Of a stretch of DNA of 64,000 nt, positions 45,211 to 54,608 are shown in pieces. Every line of letters begins with the position of its first letter. Position 1 is the first letter of the stretch. The stretch covers positions 253,782 through 317,781 of the forward strand of contig BCJX01000019.1 in the NCBI GenBank assembly GCA_001600415.1. Reading direction: 5' to 3'. The notes under the pieces are model-generated. The model was not told the DNA's origin and did not search any database. It worked only from the letters and a program-made list of their open reading frames with translations. The position numbers and the translations under genes were made by a program. The stretch is from Pascua guehoae. Lineage: Eukaryota; Basidiomycota; Tremellomycetes; Trichosporonales; Trichosporonaceae.

Positions 45211-46057
45211 ATGTCCATGCTGTTCCTCAAGCATCCCGGTTACACTACCGCCTCGCACGTATCACCGACACGCTTGCGTTGGTCGCCCCGTATCCGTGGG
45301 GCCCGCAGCTACACCAATCAGTCTCAGCTTAGCGACGCGTTCGTCAACAGCAACACCAATCAATCTCAGGTTATCGACGCGCTCGTCAACGCCCTCGCCG
45401 AGGTCCAAGAAGATAACCGCATGCTCCACCAGAAAAAAAGCGAGCTTGAACGGGACAAGGATCAGTCCCAGTTTCAGTGCGAGCGCATCCAGTTCACCAA
45501 TTATTGCCTCCACGACGAGCTCGCCTTGGTCCACGCTCGCATTGCCAAACTCGAACACCGTGTGGAAACACAGCATGTCCAAATCTCCGAAATGACGCTC
45601 GAACTCGAAGACGCACAGACGATCGTGACGACCCTCCAGGATGACCTCTCGGCCAAGGAGATGAGGATCAGCAAATGCAAGGACCTGGCAGCCCGTGTCG
45701 CGCACCTCCATAGCGAGCTGTCCCACAAAGACGCGCAGATCAAGGAGATCCAAGCCGAGGTCGCCAAGAAGTCCGAGGAACGCAACACCAAGCTCAACGA
45801 CGAGGTCAGAGAGCTCCGCGCAAAGGTCGAGGAGATGAAAGAGCTCCGCGCACGCGGGGCCGACAGTGACGAAAACTGCGTCATCTGCAAGGCCGCGCCG
45901 GCCATTATGCTGTACGACACTTGCGGGCACATCGCGACATGTGAACGTGAGTGGTCTTTGGTGTAGGACGTCTCGTTAACCATGTCCAGCATGCGCAATG
46001 ATTTGGCGGGTCCAATCTTTCAACTGTCCCTGCTGCTGCCAGAGGAACACGGTGTGA
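45211..46057 (+). CDS. Coiled-coil RING-finger protein (copy 3, short)
   Basis: Exons 45211-45946 and 45990-46057 give 267 aa. Shorter coiled coil than copies 1 and 2 (about residues 55-220); segments such as VNALAEVQEDNRMLHQ align with copy 2. RING: CVIC, eleven residues, CGH, C (ATC), C (EPC, created by splicing), CPCC. The intron lies at the same place in the RING as in the other copies. The stop follows five codons after the CPCC pair. In-frame codons upstream of 45211 are pyrimidine-tract derived, so I use this ATG; 45217 is an alternative. Predicted soluble E3-ligase-like protein. Confidence 0.8.
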
Positions 46058-46809
46058 GTTTCACTAGATGGAGATTAGTGCTAATGAAACAGTGTCCGTC
46101 GGGTCTACCATGTGTAACGGATGTCACGGATCGTCCAGTTCGCCAGTGTACTACCCACCTCATGATTCGTCAACGACCTACACCTTTCAGCGATCCCCCC
46201 TCGAATCGAGCGTCCACACCGCCCTTCGACACCCTTGTACGGCTACTCGGATGTTGCAACTTGAACCCTTTCCACTCCATTCCCTCCTCTTGTGCTGAAT
46301 CGTCCCGTGCGTCCCCGTCGTTGCTAGTATCGTTTCGAGGCCCTCCACAAACGCACAGTGCTGTATCCTGACGTATACAAACTCGATGGAACGTGCGTGT
46401 TTCGGATGGGGCTGTGCGGCGATCGCGGCGATTCTCACTCACTCTCTCCTTCGATCACACTGATAAATCGCGCATTGCTCATGGAATGTTCGGGCCAGCC
46501 TTCCGCCAGGCCCGGACTGCATCCGCCGCGGTGCCTGGTCCCTGATACTGCGGAACCAAACAAAACACGACGTCAGCGCCACCACGCCGCCATTGCTCGT
46601 CGAGTGCTGTGCACCGGATCCAATTCTGTTGATCGTTGATAACGGCGCTTGGGCCGGAAAGAAGCAATAATGAAACAATAATGGGCGGGTACCTGACCAG
46701 CCGCATTGCGGTACAGACCTACAGGCATTCCACAAGTCTTGGCGTCCGGAAGCTGGTGGTACTTAAAGATCTCACGCGCAACCTTCCAGCTCTCCATTCC
46801 ACACACACA
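46058..46809. other. Intergenic region
   Basis: Between RING copy 3 and the GWxQP-repeat gene. I see nothing assignable. Confidence 0.5.
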
Positions 46810-49066
46810 ATGTCTGCCTATACCGCCCCCCCACCGAGCAACACAGAGGGCCGGGCGCCCTTCGCCTGGGAGCAACCTGACAGTGGTGCTTGGGCTCTAC
46901 CAGCCAGCAGCTCTGGCACCCAGCCGGCAACGGGAAGCTGGGATGGAGCGCAGGCGAATGGCTGGGAACAGCCCACACCACACGGCCAAGATGCTCAGGC
47001 CTCCACACCCCAAGGTTGGAACCAACCACCAACGTTGGACACCAAGCCGTTGTCGGAAGCACCGGCGCCTCACCCACAAACCCAAGATGGACTAAGCCTT
47101 CCTGGTGGCGACGAACAACCAACTGCGCGTGGTTGGGAACAACCCGCAGCGGTCGATGGCGATGGGGCTCCGCCTGTCGCTGATGGCTGGGGACAGCAGC
47201 AATCTGGCTGGACAGCCCAGATGGCCTCAGCACTTCCGCCTGCCGCGTTGGAGGCTCAGCCCAGCGACCAAGATGCCCATCAAGCATCTGTACCAAACGA
47301 TGGTGATGCCCAGGCTGCGGCCCCACCACCCGCGTACGACACACAAAACACTGCACCCGCGCCTGTCCAGAATGGACTTCCATCTCCTCCTGGACAGTCT
47401 CCTCCGCTCCAAGATGCCACCGCTCAGCAGCGCGCCCTGCCTGCTGCATCTCCGCCAGTGCTGCTCGAAAAGGCTGCTGTTCAGCAGCCCGTGCAGCCTG
47501 GCCCATCCCCACCGGTTCCCAACTGGCCACCTGAGCTGAATGGTCTCTTCCTCGGCGACTCGAATGGCGATCCGGCGCTGCGTCTGAGCCCAGATCGGAT
47601 CAACGAGCTGGAACAGATCGAATTCAAGGTCAGGGGTACTGGTGACCGTACAGAGAGCTGGGACGAGCGCCTCACGAATCGTAAGTCCAGGCTTTGGCCG
47701 AATGCTAACCAATAGCCGAGACATTGTGCGACTGGCTGCGGCTGCAGGCATGCAGGCCACCCAAAGTGGAGCTACGGATCTTGGGTGAGTCGCGCCGCCT
47801 TAGACACGATTTCAGCCGCATTTTGTCTCTCTTCTGCATCAGAGTCTAATGGACAGGCTGCCACACCGAGACTCGCACTGTGCGCACGACAACTCATACC
47901 GAAAACGGCGTTCGCTACGGGACACGTACCGAGCGTTACGTGGTCACCGACTTTACCTTTGACATCCCTCTGCAGGAAGTGTATACGCACGATTACGGTA
48001 CCAACAGCATCAACCGAGCCAACATTCTACTGCAAGTCGCGAACGTCAACCAGATCCCAGAGCCCAAAGCCGAGGGGACCCACTGGTGGAATGACAGCGA
48101 CAGCTCGAGCTCGAGCTCGTCGTCGGACGACGACAAGACCAAACACAAGACAGCTGCCAACGAGGGCCACAAGGCAAGAAAGCGGGCTCGGATCAAGCAG
48201 TTCTTTGGGATTTCCGACAGCTCGAGCTCGGATGACGAGGGGGACAAGAGAGACGACGAGGAGAAGAAGAACGACAAGGACAAGAAGGACGCCAAGGGCA
48301 CAACCGGCACCACCACTGCAGGCCCCGATTCGAAACCCAAGCCGGCCCAGATCGACACTAGCAACGACGATGCACCCAAAGCTCTAGTCCACACCTACTC
48401 CCCCTCCATGGACACGAGGGCCGCACTCCTCCAGTGGTGCACTGCCTTCTGCGCCGACCCCCAGAGGAACAAGTGCCTCATTCTCAGCAAGCGCACTTGG
48501 GGCTGGGACTTTGAGCGCATTAATAAGCGCATCAATGAGGTCATCAAGACCACGGGATACCCACACCGCTCGTCCCTGGTCTGGTCCTTTAACGAGTCGT
48601 ATGTCGTGGTACGGCCGCCCAGCCGGTCGCTGCGTGTCCTCCAGCGCATGACGAGTAAGGGCAGTGTGCAGTATATTGCTGCGCAGTCGTGCTGTGAGTA
48701 TTTCATGTGTCGAGACGACGGGGGAGAGGGTAAATGCGAAGAGTAGAGTGGTATACAATCATTCTGGCTTTACCTACATCCATTCTATCCCCTTGTGCAT
48801 CCTGTGCACTGCTCAACGATACCCCAGCTCACAACCCAGTTGCCATGAACATCTACCCCCCACTTCCAGGGACATACCAGGGCGAAACACTCGACCAGGC
48901 AAGGACGCGCCTCCCGAATCTCCGGGGCGCAAACCTCCCAGCCAACCCCAAGACCGAGTACGGCCCCCAGGGCGTGCACTACTTGCTCGGCGAAAGGGAG
49001 GCAGACTGGCTGGCGAACTGGTTGCCCAGAATCGACTCGGGGATCAAGGCCGCCAGATGGCGGTAG
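46810..49066 (+). CDS. Conserved-type hypothetical protein with GWxQP repeats
   Basis: Exons 46810-47680, 47716-47784, 47857-48693 and 48828-49066 join in phase to 671 aa. The N-terminal 260 residues are Pro/Gln/Ala-rich with repeated NGWEQP, QGWNQP, RGWEQP and DGWGQQ motifs. A folded-looking part starts near residue 265 (PNWPPELNGLFLGD) and includes LCDWLRLQACRPPKVEL and YVVTDFTFDIPL. An acidic/Ser-rich linker with SSSSSSSDDD, KRARIKQFF and SSSSDDE follows (potential CK2 sites and a basic NLS-like patch). The C-terminal domain has LLQWCTAFCADPQRNKCL, GWDFERIN and SSLVWSFNESYVVVRPP, then a tail with YPPLPGTYQGETLDQAR. No membrane segment or signal. I recognise no named domain; the look is that of a basidiomycete-restricted protein. 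Confidence 0.75.
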
Positions 49067-49891
49067 GTGCTGGGCGTGGTGGCGGTGCGTCTTTCATGTC
49101 AGGAAATAAGGGAGCGAGTACGCGACTTGGGTTGCATGTCCAACAAGGGTTACTACTGTATACAGGCGCGTTCGGAAAGTCGTGAGACTGCCACAGTGGG
49201 GCTTAAGAGCGCAGCAGTCTCATGACTTTCTGGACACACCTGTACACGAATAAAAGGTAGGGTTAGGATCGTTGTTATGTCGAATGGCAGTACTGTTAAG
49301 AAGATACATGCAACGTTTGTGAGTGGATGTGGCCGCTGTGCCCAAGAGTTAGGCCGTACCACAGCTCAGCAGCTCTGCAGGCGGTTGACTGACACGCATG
49401 CTGACTGCCATCGGTAAGCGAGGCGAGGCGCACAGCCTCCAGGCCTGAGCCCCGCGAGGATTTCTGCCCTCGCACAGACTTAATATACAACATACAGCAT
49501 CTGACAAAAAGGTTCGTGATGGGTGCAGGGATGCGGGGGCATGCAGCTCTTCACCTCTGCTGGGATTACGAGCTTGGCAGCTTGGCAGAGAGAGACAGTA
49601 TCACCCTGCGCCCCTCACCAGCCTTTTTTGTCCGATACTGTACCTCGCGCGCTCGGGCCCTCTTCGCTTGGCCGAATCGGTGCTGGTGCTTGCTGCACGC
49701 GTGCTGGAAAGCCACGCGGCACCCACCAGGTTCTGGTTCATGGGCCGCTTGCACTGGGTTTCATGCCGTTTTGCCGCGGACCTTGTGGCATTGTGGCGCC
49801 CTTTCCCGTATCCTCCGCCGACGCGTTGGCCGAGTCGCCGAAAATGGGCAACTGTCTGCAGAGGCTGGGGCGGCTCGGTTTGTCCCAGAAA
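49067..49891. other. Intergenic region with a MITE
   Basis: 3' flank of the GWxQP gene. Holds the short TIR element at 49163-49242 inside a roughly 200-bp sequence that recurs near 52925-53050. Confidence 0.6.
49163..49242. mobile_element. 80-bp MITE-like element, Tc1/mariner type
   Basis: Terminal inverted repeats of 29 bp (49163-49191 and 49214-49242) match at 24 positions; all five differences are transitions. Ends are CAGG...CCTG and the element is flanked by TA on both sides (49161-49162, 49243-49244), the hallmark of Tc1/mariner insertion. A related sequence at 52925-53050 reads straight through with a single TA at 52959-52960, i.e. an empty site. No transposase is encoded. Confidence 0.8.
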
Positions 49892-51030
49892 TCAATACTG
49901 GCAAAGGTGTTCTTGCTCCTCATGGTGGTCCCTCCTGTGGCCCCTCTTGTTGGCTCTCTGGGCATCCCAGTGGTGGTCCCTGTGGCTCGGCTTGTGGCCC
50001 CGCTTGCCATCCCTCCTGCGGCCCCCGAGCTGGAGGGGATTGGGCTGGTCGCCGGCACCGGTGTTGGCAGCGATATTGCTCCCCTCGCTGTTGTACGTGA
50101 CGCTGGTCGCGCCCTCCACATTGATGCGAATGGGTATGTGACTGGGAGATGTGACATTACTGTCGGTTAACAGACACGAGGATATGGCGCAAAGCCGAGA
50201 TCGGGCTTTACAGAACTAGCCGCGCCTCCGCCGCCGTCCTCGACAGCATGGCTTGGCCGTCTGTGCACCAGGTTCCGGTCCTTCTGGCACGTCTGTTGAG
50301 CCGGCACTTTGCCATGAGCCCCTTGGGGCAGTGCGTTGGACAATGGATGTAGCACTTGTCCAGGAGGTGGTCCCTATCCCTCGAGATCTCCGTCGAAGAG
50401 GAGACCCTAGACGACCGGGTGCCCATGATATATGGTGTGGCGGTGCACTGGTCCAGTAGGCGCACGGAAGAAATGGTACGGTGGTCGTGAAAGCGAATGG
50501 CTGGGAGAAAGAGTGGAATTGTGTTGGTGAACAGGTAAGCAGGTGATGGTGATAGAGATGGCACTTTAGATACGGGACAGCTCGTGTGGCCCTGTGGCTT
50601 GTGGGTACACGATGGGTGGCAAGCTCACTCGCATGGTGCAGCCGACCAGCAGCCAGAAAACAGTAACCAGCCCTCCCCCAGTCGACCCGGTTAACCTCCA
50701 ACCCGGGGCATGACTCCCTGCCCCCCCCCCTGTCCCCCTCCCCCAGTATCGAATCGCCTTCGTGACAGTCACGGCGGGATGTTGGGGGATGAGGTTTCGC
50801 CGATAAAGCCTGCAGAAGGAAGCGAACCAAACAAGGCCGCCCTGACACCGCCGAACCAAACAAGGCCGCCCTGACACCGCCAAACAAACAAGGCCGCCCT
50901 GACACCACCTAACGCGTACCTCGATAGTAAACGCCGTGACGTCAATGTGCAAGAGAGAAGCATGGGTGAGGTCTGAAATTACAAGGACAAGGATACCAAA
51001 TGCACGACCGAGTCGCCGCCAGGCTGTCAT
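49892..51030 (-). CDS. Possible secreted Cys-containing protein, multi-exon, uncertain
   Basis: A tentative minus-strand model. Exon 51030-50920 encodes MTAWRRLGRAFGILVLVI and the following residues, a signal-peptide-like start, and ends at a GTACGC donor. The best-supported join is between an exon ending at 50212 and one starting at 50159, in phase across a GTTAAC branch point and CAG acceptor. It reads KCYIHCPTHCPKG upstream and ATSVTYNSEGSN downstream, ending at 49892. An exon starting at 50500 has a good CTTTCTCCCAG acceptor. The middle exon (about 50800-50630) is only phase-compatible and overlaps a G-rich tract. No family recognised. Start, middle and C-terminal His/Arg-rich part are all uncertain. 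Confidence 0.3.
50822..50908. repeat. Three tandem 27-29-bp copies
   Basis: Three copies of a unit containing AACAAGGCCGCCCTGACACC; the first two are almost identical. They fall in the first putative intron of the uncertain minus-strand gene. Confidence 0.9.
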
Positions 51031-51351
51031 ATATAACAACAGAACGACACTCTCCGCTTCACTAGTTGCTCTGTTCTTCTCACCTGGAACACTCTACCTC
51101 ACCGCCCTCCGCACAACAACACTCTACCTCACCGCCTTTCGCACGACCAGCGTCAACAGCACGGCGAGCGCTCTTGTGTTTCCAGTCACTGTGCCTCACG
51201 GGCTGTCGGCGAAACACTCTACCGAGGACGAGCTTTCAGAGCAACTTCAACTTGCCCTCGTCTCCCTCGGTGGTCTCGACTCACCCCCACCCGGTCCCTA
51301 TTGTCCAGCAGGTCGTCCCAACTCCTCACCTTCTTCTCACCACAAATCACC
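51031..51351. promoter_or_regulatory. Possible divergent promoter
   Basis: Lies between the tentative minus-strand exon and the small Cys-rich plus-strand gene. It has two tandem ACTCTACCTCACCGCC units (51088-51140). Confidence 0.35.
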
Positions 51352-51774
51352 ATGGACCGTGATGAGTTTGACTGTGGCTGTGGTGGTTGTTGCGGCTGTT
51401 GTGGCTGTTTTGCCTTCTTGAAGGCACCCTGGTGTGAGTACAGGCGTGTAGCTAGAGCAATGCAAAACTAACAACGTCCCAGTCCTTGCATTCATTCTGG
51501 ACACGATTGCGATCGTGTGCGGGGTCTTCATGATTATCTATGCACGTGAGGGCGAAGGGTACGTGGGTAGGGGCTAGTCGCAGTGCCAAAATGGACCACA
51601 TCACTAAGACATAGGTTGGAGTCGGGCAGATTCCGGGTCGTCTTTGGCGTCTGCGTGGGCGTCATTTTGCCCGCAATCGTATGTACCACGAAAACAATGA
51701 TCAATTGGTGCACGGACAGCTCGGGTTGGAGGGGTTGGCACATGCAGTGCTCCTGCTCTTGCTTGACCGTGTAA
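51352..51774 (+). CDS. Small cysteine-rich two-TM protein
   Basis: Exons 51352-51433, 51483-51558 and 51615-51774 join in phase to 105 aa; it was found by following splice signals, since no exon is longer than 160 nt. N-terminus MDRDEFDCGCGGCCGCCGC has eight Cys within about 12 residues, then a first hydrophobic segment (FLAFILDTIAIVCGVFMIIY). A short charged loop (AREGEGLESGRFR) follows, then a second hydrophobic segment (VVFGVCVGVILPAIVC) and a Cys-rich tail (MQCSCSCLTV). The Cys cluster next to a TM suggests palmitoylation or metal binding (inference). It recalls CYSTM-like modules but the order differs (Cys before TM). No named family recognised. Confidence 0.55.
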
Positions 51775-53233
51775 CATATCTGTTGTCCATATCAAATGTC
51801 ATTGCTTTCTCCTTCACTTCCTGGTTTCAACGGGTGTCCCTGCTGCATGTCCATTTCTGGTTTGGGTTGTTCCAGCCCGGGATACAATGTTACTGTACCC
51901 TGTTGACGCCATGTCATACACGTGGGCCATCCCTAGTACGTCTGTCACTCCTTGGAACCAATTGCCACCGTGGTTGATGCCAGCCCTGAATGTAGAGACA
52001 TGAGGTTTGGGCCTCCCTTCACGCCGTCCTCTCTCTCAACGTCCGGCGACAAATTCGGAAAAGTCGCCAAGCAGAGCTGCCAAATAACCTTAGCGATCAA
52101 AACTGCCAAGCAAAGCTGTCATGTAAGCTAGGGCTGGAGGATCGTGTGCGGGTAAAGACGGGTGGGCAGGGCTGGACCATGGTAAAAATCCCTGGGATGA
52201 GGTACGTGTCTCAGGAGTGCCACGCTGCCACAGCACAGTCCACCTTGTGGCACACCTGCCAGTGGTTCTCGCCATCCCATTACACACACACCCTTGCCAC
52301 CATCGCCTTTCCTGTTCTTCAATCTCGCTTGGCACTCTCACAGTCTCTCCACAGCCATCGGCATCTACACCTACACCCCTCTCCACATCCACAAACGCCG
52401 TCGCACGCACCCATGGCTCTTGAGCCCCGGCGCAGATGAGAACGAGCGCCTCCCTTGCCGTCATAACCGGCCAAGCCGGCCAAAAGAAGCGAGTCAAACG
52501 AGCAAAGCGGAACTTGCCGCAACACAGCATGAGGCCATGCGCGCAGCCCAGCTAGCCCAGCGGCCAGCTATCCCAGCGGCCAGCATTGGGCGGTACGTGC
52601 GGTATCGGCGCCCACCACCTCGTTCAAACTCTGCGCTGTGCGTCGCAATGTTCGCCTCCGCAGCTCGTTATCCGAAGCAACGAGCAATATCAGTGGCACA
52701 GAGTGATGCCGCAAGGGTGCACTGCCTTGCGAGTGCCGCCTTGGGGATGTTACCAAGACCGCAATCGAGCAGTACCGCATCTGAATATCTGCACTACTTA
52801 CCGCCCATCCATACTGCGGCCGTACTGGCTGTTTGGGCGGCTACTGACCGTCTCGTCAAGGTCACATGGGCCATCTGCGACTGAGTGGTACTGCAAGTTT
52901 CCGTGTCGGGGTCTCGCGCGCGCTTGGATTTGGTTTGCATGTCCACCAGGAGATACTATACACGATAAAAGGCACGGACATGATCGTTATGTCGATTAGA
53001 AGTACTGTTAAGAAGCTACATGCAATGTTTGTGAGTGGTTGTGGGTGCTATCACCCAAGCGCGATCGAGCGAGTACAATGATGGCAACTGGCCCACAGGT
53101 GCCGCCTACTGTACATGCTAACCGTTCGGCCTGATACTGTACGCGTACCCCCCCAAATCAGTGACAACAAGACCATAGAGAGCTCCTAGCAAGGTCTTAG
53201 CGAGTTCGTAGCGAGCTCGTCGTCTGCGGAGCG
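51775..53233. other. Intergenic region
   Basis: Contains a dispersed repeat (52925-53050) shared with 49130-49345. No gene recognised. Confidence 0.5.
52925..53050. repeat. Dispersed repeat copy lacking the MITE
   Basis: Shares TTGCATGTCCA, then TACACG(A)ATAAAAGG, AGTACTGTTAAGAAG and TTTGTGAGTGG in the same order with 49130-49345. At the position where that copy carries the 80-bp TIR element, this one has a single TA (52959-52960). Confidence 0.75.
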
Positions 53234-53383
53234 GCAACGGACAATCTATCGGGCAGATTTATAACCAAAGACGCAATAATCGAGCGGCTGCATTTCGAGC
53301 TCAGCATATGCAAGGCTCGGATTGACCATCTTGAAGAGTTCGAGAAGCGCGAAACTGAAGTGGACTGGCGACTGACGTATTGA
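53234..53383 (+). pseudogene. Relic of a coiled-coil RING gene
   Basis: An open stretch reading ATDNLSGRFITKDAIIERL and then FELSICKARIDHLEEFEKRET aligns with the end of the RING copy 2 coiled coil (ETDNLRDDVAAKNTRIDEL and SELNTCKARLNDLQEFDRRKT). It stops at 53381-53383 and no RING follows; nothing upstream continues the homology. It is a decayed partial fourth copy about 7 kb from the intact trio. Confidence 0.8.
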
Positions 53384-53588
53384 CGGGCAAGGTACATTGG
53401 GGCATCCAATCTCTGTGGGCGGTGGACAATGTGCCATAAACAGGTCGGGAGCCCCACCGGCCCGGACCACCCCCGCGCTCGGGCCCCCGCTCTGTCCACC
53501 ATTGCAACATCAACACGAGTCACCTCTGTCACTTCCCTTCTACTACTCTTTTTCTCATACCCTTGTTTGTGGTTCAAGAACCAGCATC

Positions 53589-54608
53589 ATGCAGGACCAC
53601 CACCACACCCGCGTATCGACAGTCTCGACCAACCCCTCACCCCTCGACCATACTGCTCACCCGCATCTCCTCGACGCGATTGTCAACTTTGCACCAAGGG
53701 ACTCGCTGGTGGCTTTCCGAGCAGTCTCGCGTGCTCTCCGAGACCGCGCGGACCGTCTCCTCGTTGATACAGTCCTCATTACACCCGATAAGGTTACCAC
53801 TGGGGACGGGCTGCGAATCCCCCGCGCAAAGTGGTGGAACGATACCGACTTGCTCGGTTGCGTCCGCCTTGTTACTATCGAGACCCAAGGCGGCAAATGG
53901 GTCATGGCCGACGGCCTGAGCGGCCCTGCAAGCGCGTCGTTGCTGTGTCTGCGCGCCGTCTGCGAAACGTGGGTCGATGCCGATTCGTTTGGACGCCAAA
54001 ACGACACGATGGGTGTGCGTCTCATTCGCACCCGTCGAGGTGGTCCGAGCGGCGGCAGCGGCGGCGGCAGCGGCGGCGGCAGTGACGACCAGGGTTCCGC
54101 CGAGCCGTCTAGAACCGCCGTGCTCCGTCTCGCCCAAGAAGAACACCCCAAATATCCCTCGTTTCAAAATATCGACAAGCTCGTCTTCAACATTGACCTC
54201 GGGAACGGGGCGTACTGGCGTCTTGACAACGACCCGGGGCCCCTGGCAGCCCCCGAGATCGTAGTCCACTTTGCCAACGTGGGCGGTATGGCCGACTTGG
54301 ACGAGTGGGACCGAATGAAGCTCGGCCGAAACGCCGTTCAGGCTGGCACTGCTGCCGTGTGCGCGTGGGTCTGTGCCGGGCGTCTGCGCAAGCCACGCCT
54401 CACGTTTGTCGGTGTAGAAGAGGTCTTTTCTCAGATCAATGCGTCTGGGAAAACAGGGTTCTGGCCCACGGTTTGGGATGGATTTTCATACATGATGCCC
54501 AACGTGCCTCTTGATGATGCGCTTGATGGCATGGCCGAGAGCATCACGGTGGCCGAGTATCGTGCGCGCATTGGCGACGGCATGTTCAAGCTCGAGACCG
54601 AGATGTAG
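53589..54608 (+). CDS. F-box-like hypothetical protein
   Basis: Single exon, 339 aa. The segment HPHLLDAIVNFAPRDSLVAFRAVSRALRDRADRLL near residue 25 has the pattern of a short fungal F-box. A glycine/serine repeat (GGSGGGSGGGS, about residue 160) is a flexible linker encoded by a GGC-rich repeat. Remaining sequence (LVFNIDLGNGAYWRLDNDPG, FWPTVWDGFSYMMPNVPL) shows no other domain I know; no leucine-rich repeats. Such proteins usually pair with Skp1 in SCF ubiquitin ligases, but the F-box assignment here is by pattern only. Start chosen as MQDHHHTRVS; upstream codons are a CT-rich leader. Confidence 0.7.
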   Translation: MQDHHHTRVSTVSTNPSPLDHTAHPHLLDAIVNFAPRDSLVAFRAVSRALRDRADRLLVDTVLITPDKVTTGDGLRIPRAKWWNDTDLLGCVRLVTIETQGGKWVMADGLSGPASASLLCLRAVCETWVDADSFGRQNDTMGVRLIRTRRGGPSGGSGGGSGGGSDDQGSAEPSRTAVLRLAQEEHPKYPSFQNIDKLVFNIDLGNGAYWRLDNDPGPLAAPEIVVHFANVGGMADLDEWDRMKLGRNAVQAGTAAVCAWVCAGRLRKPRLTFVGVEEVFSQINASGKTGFWPTVWDGFSYMMPNVPLDDALDGMAESITVAEYRARIGDGMFKLETEM

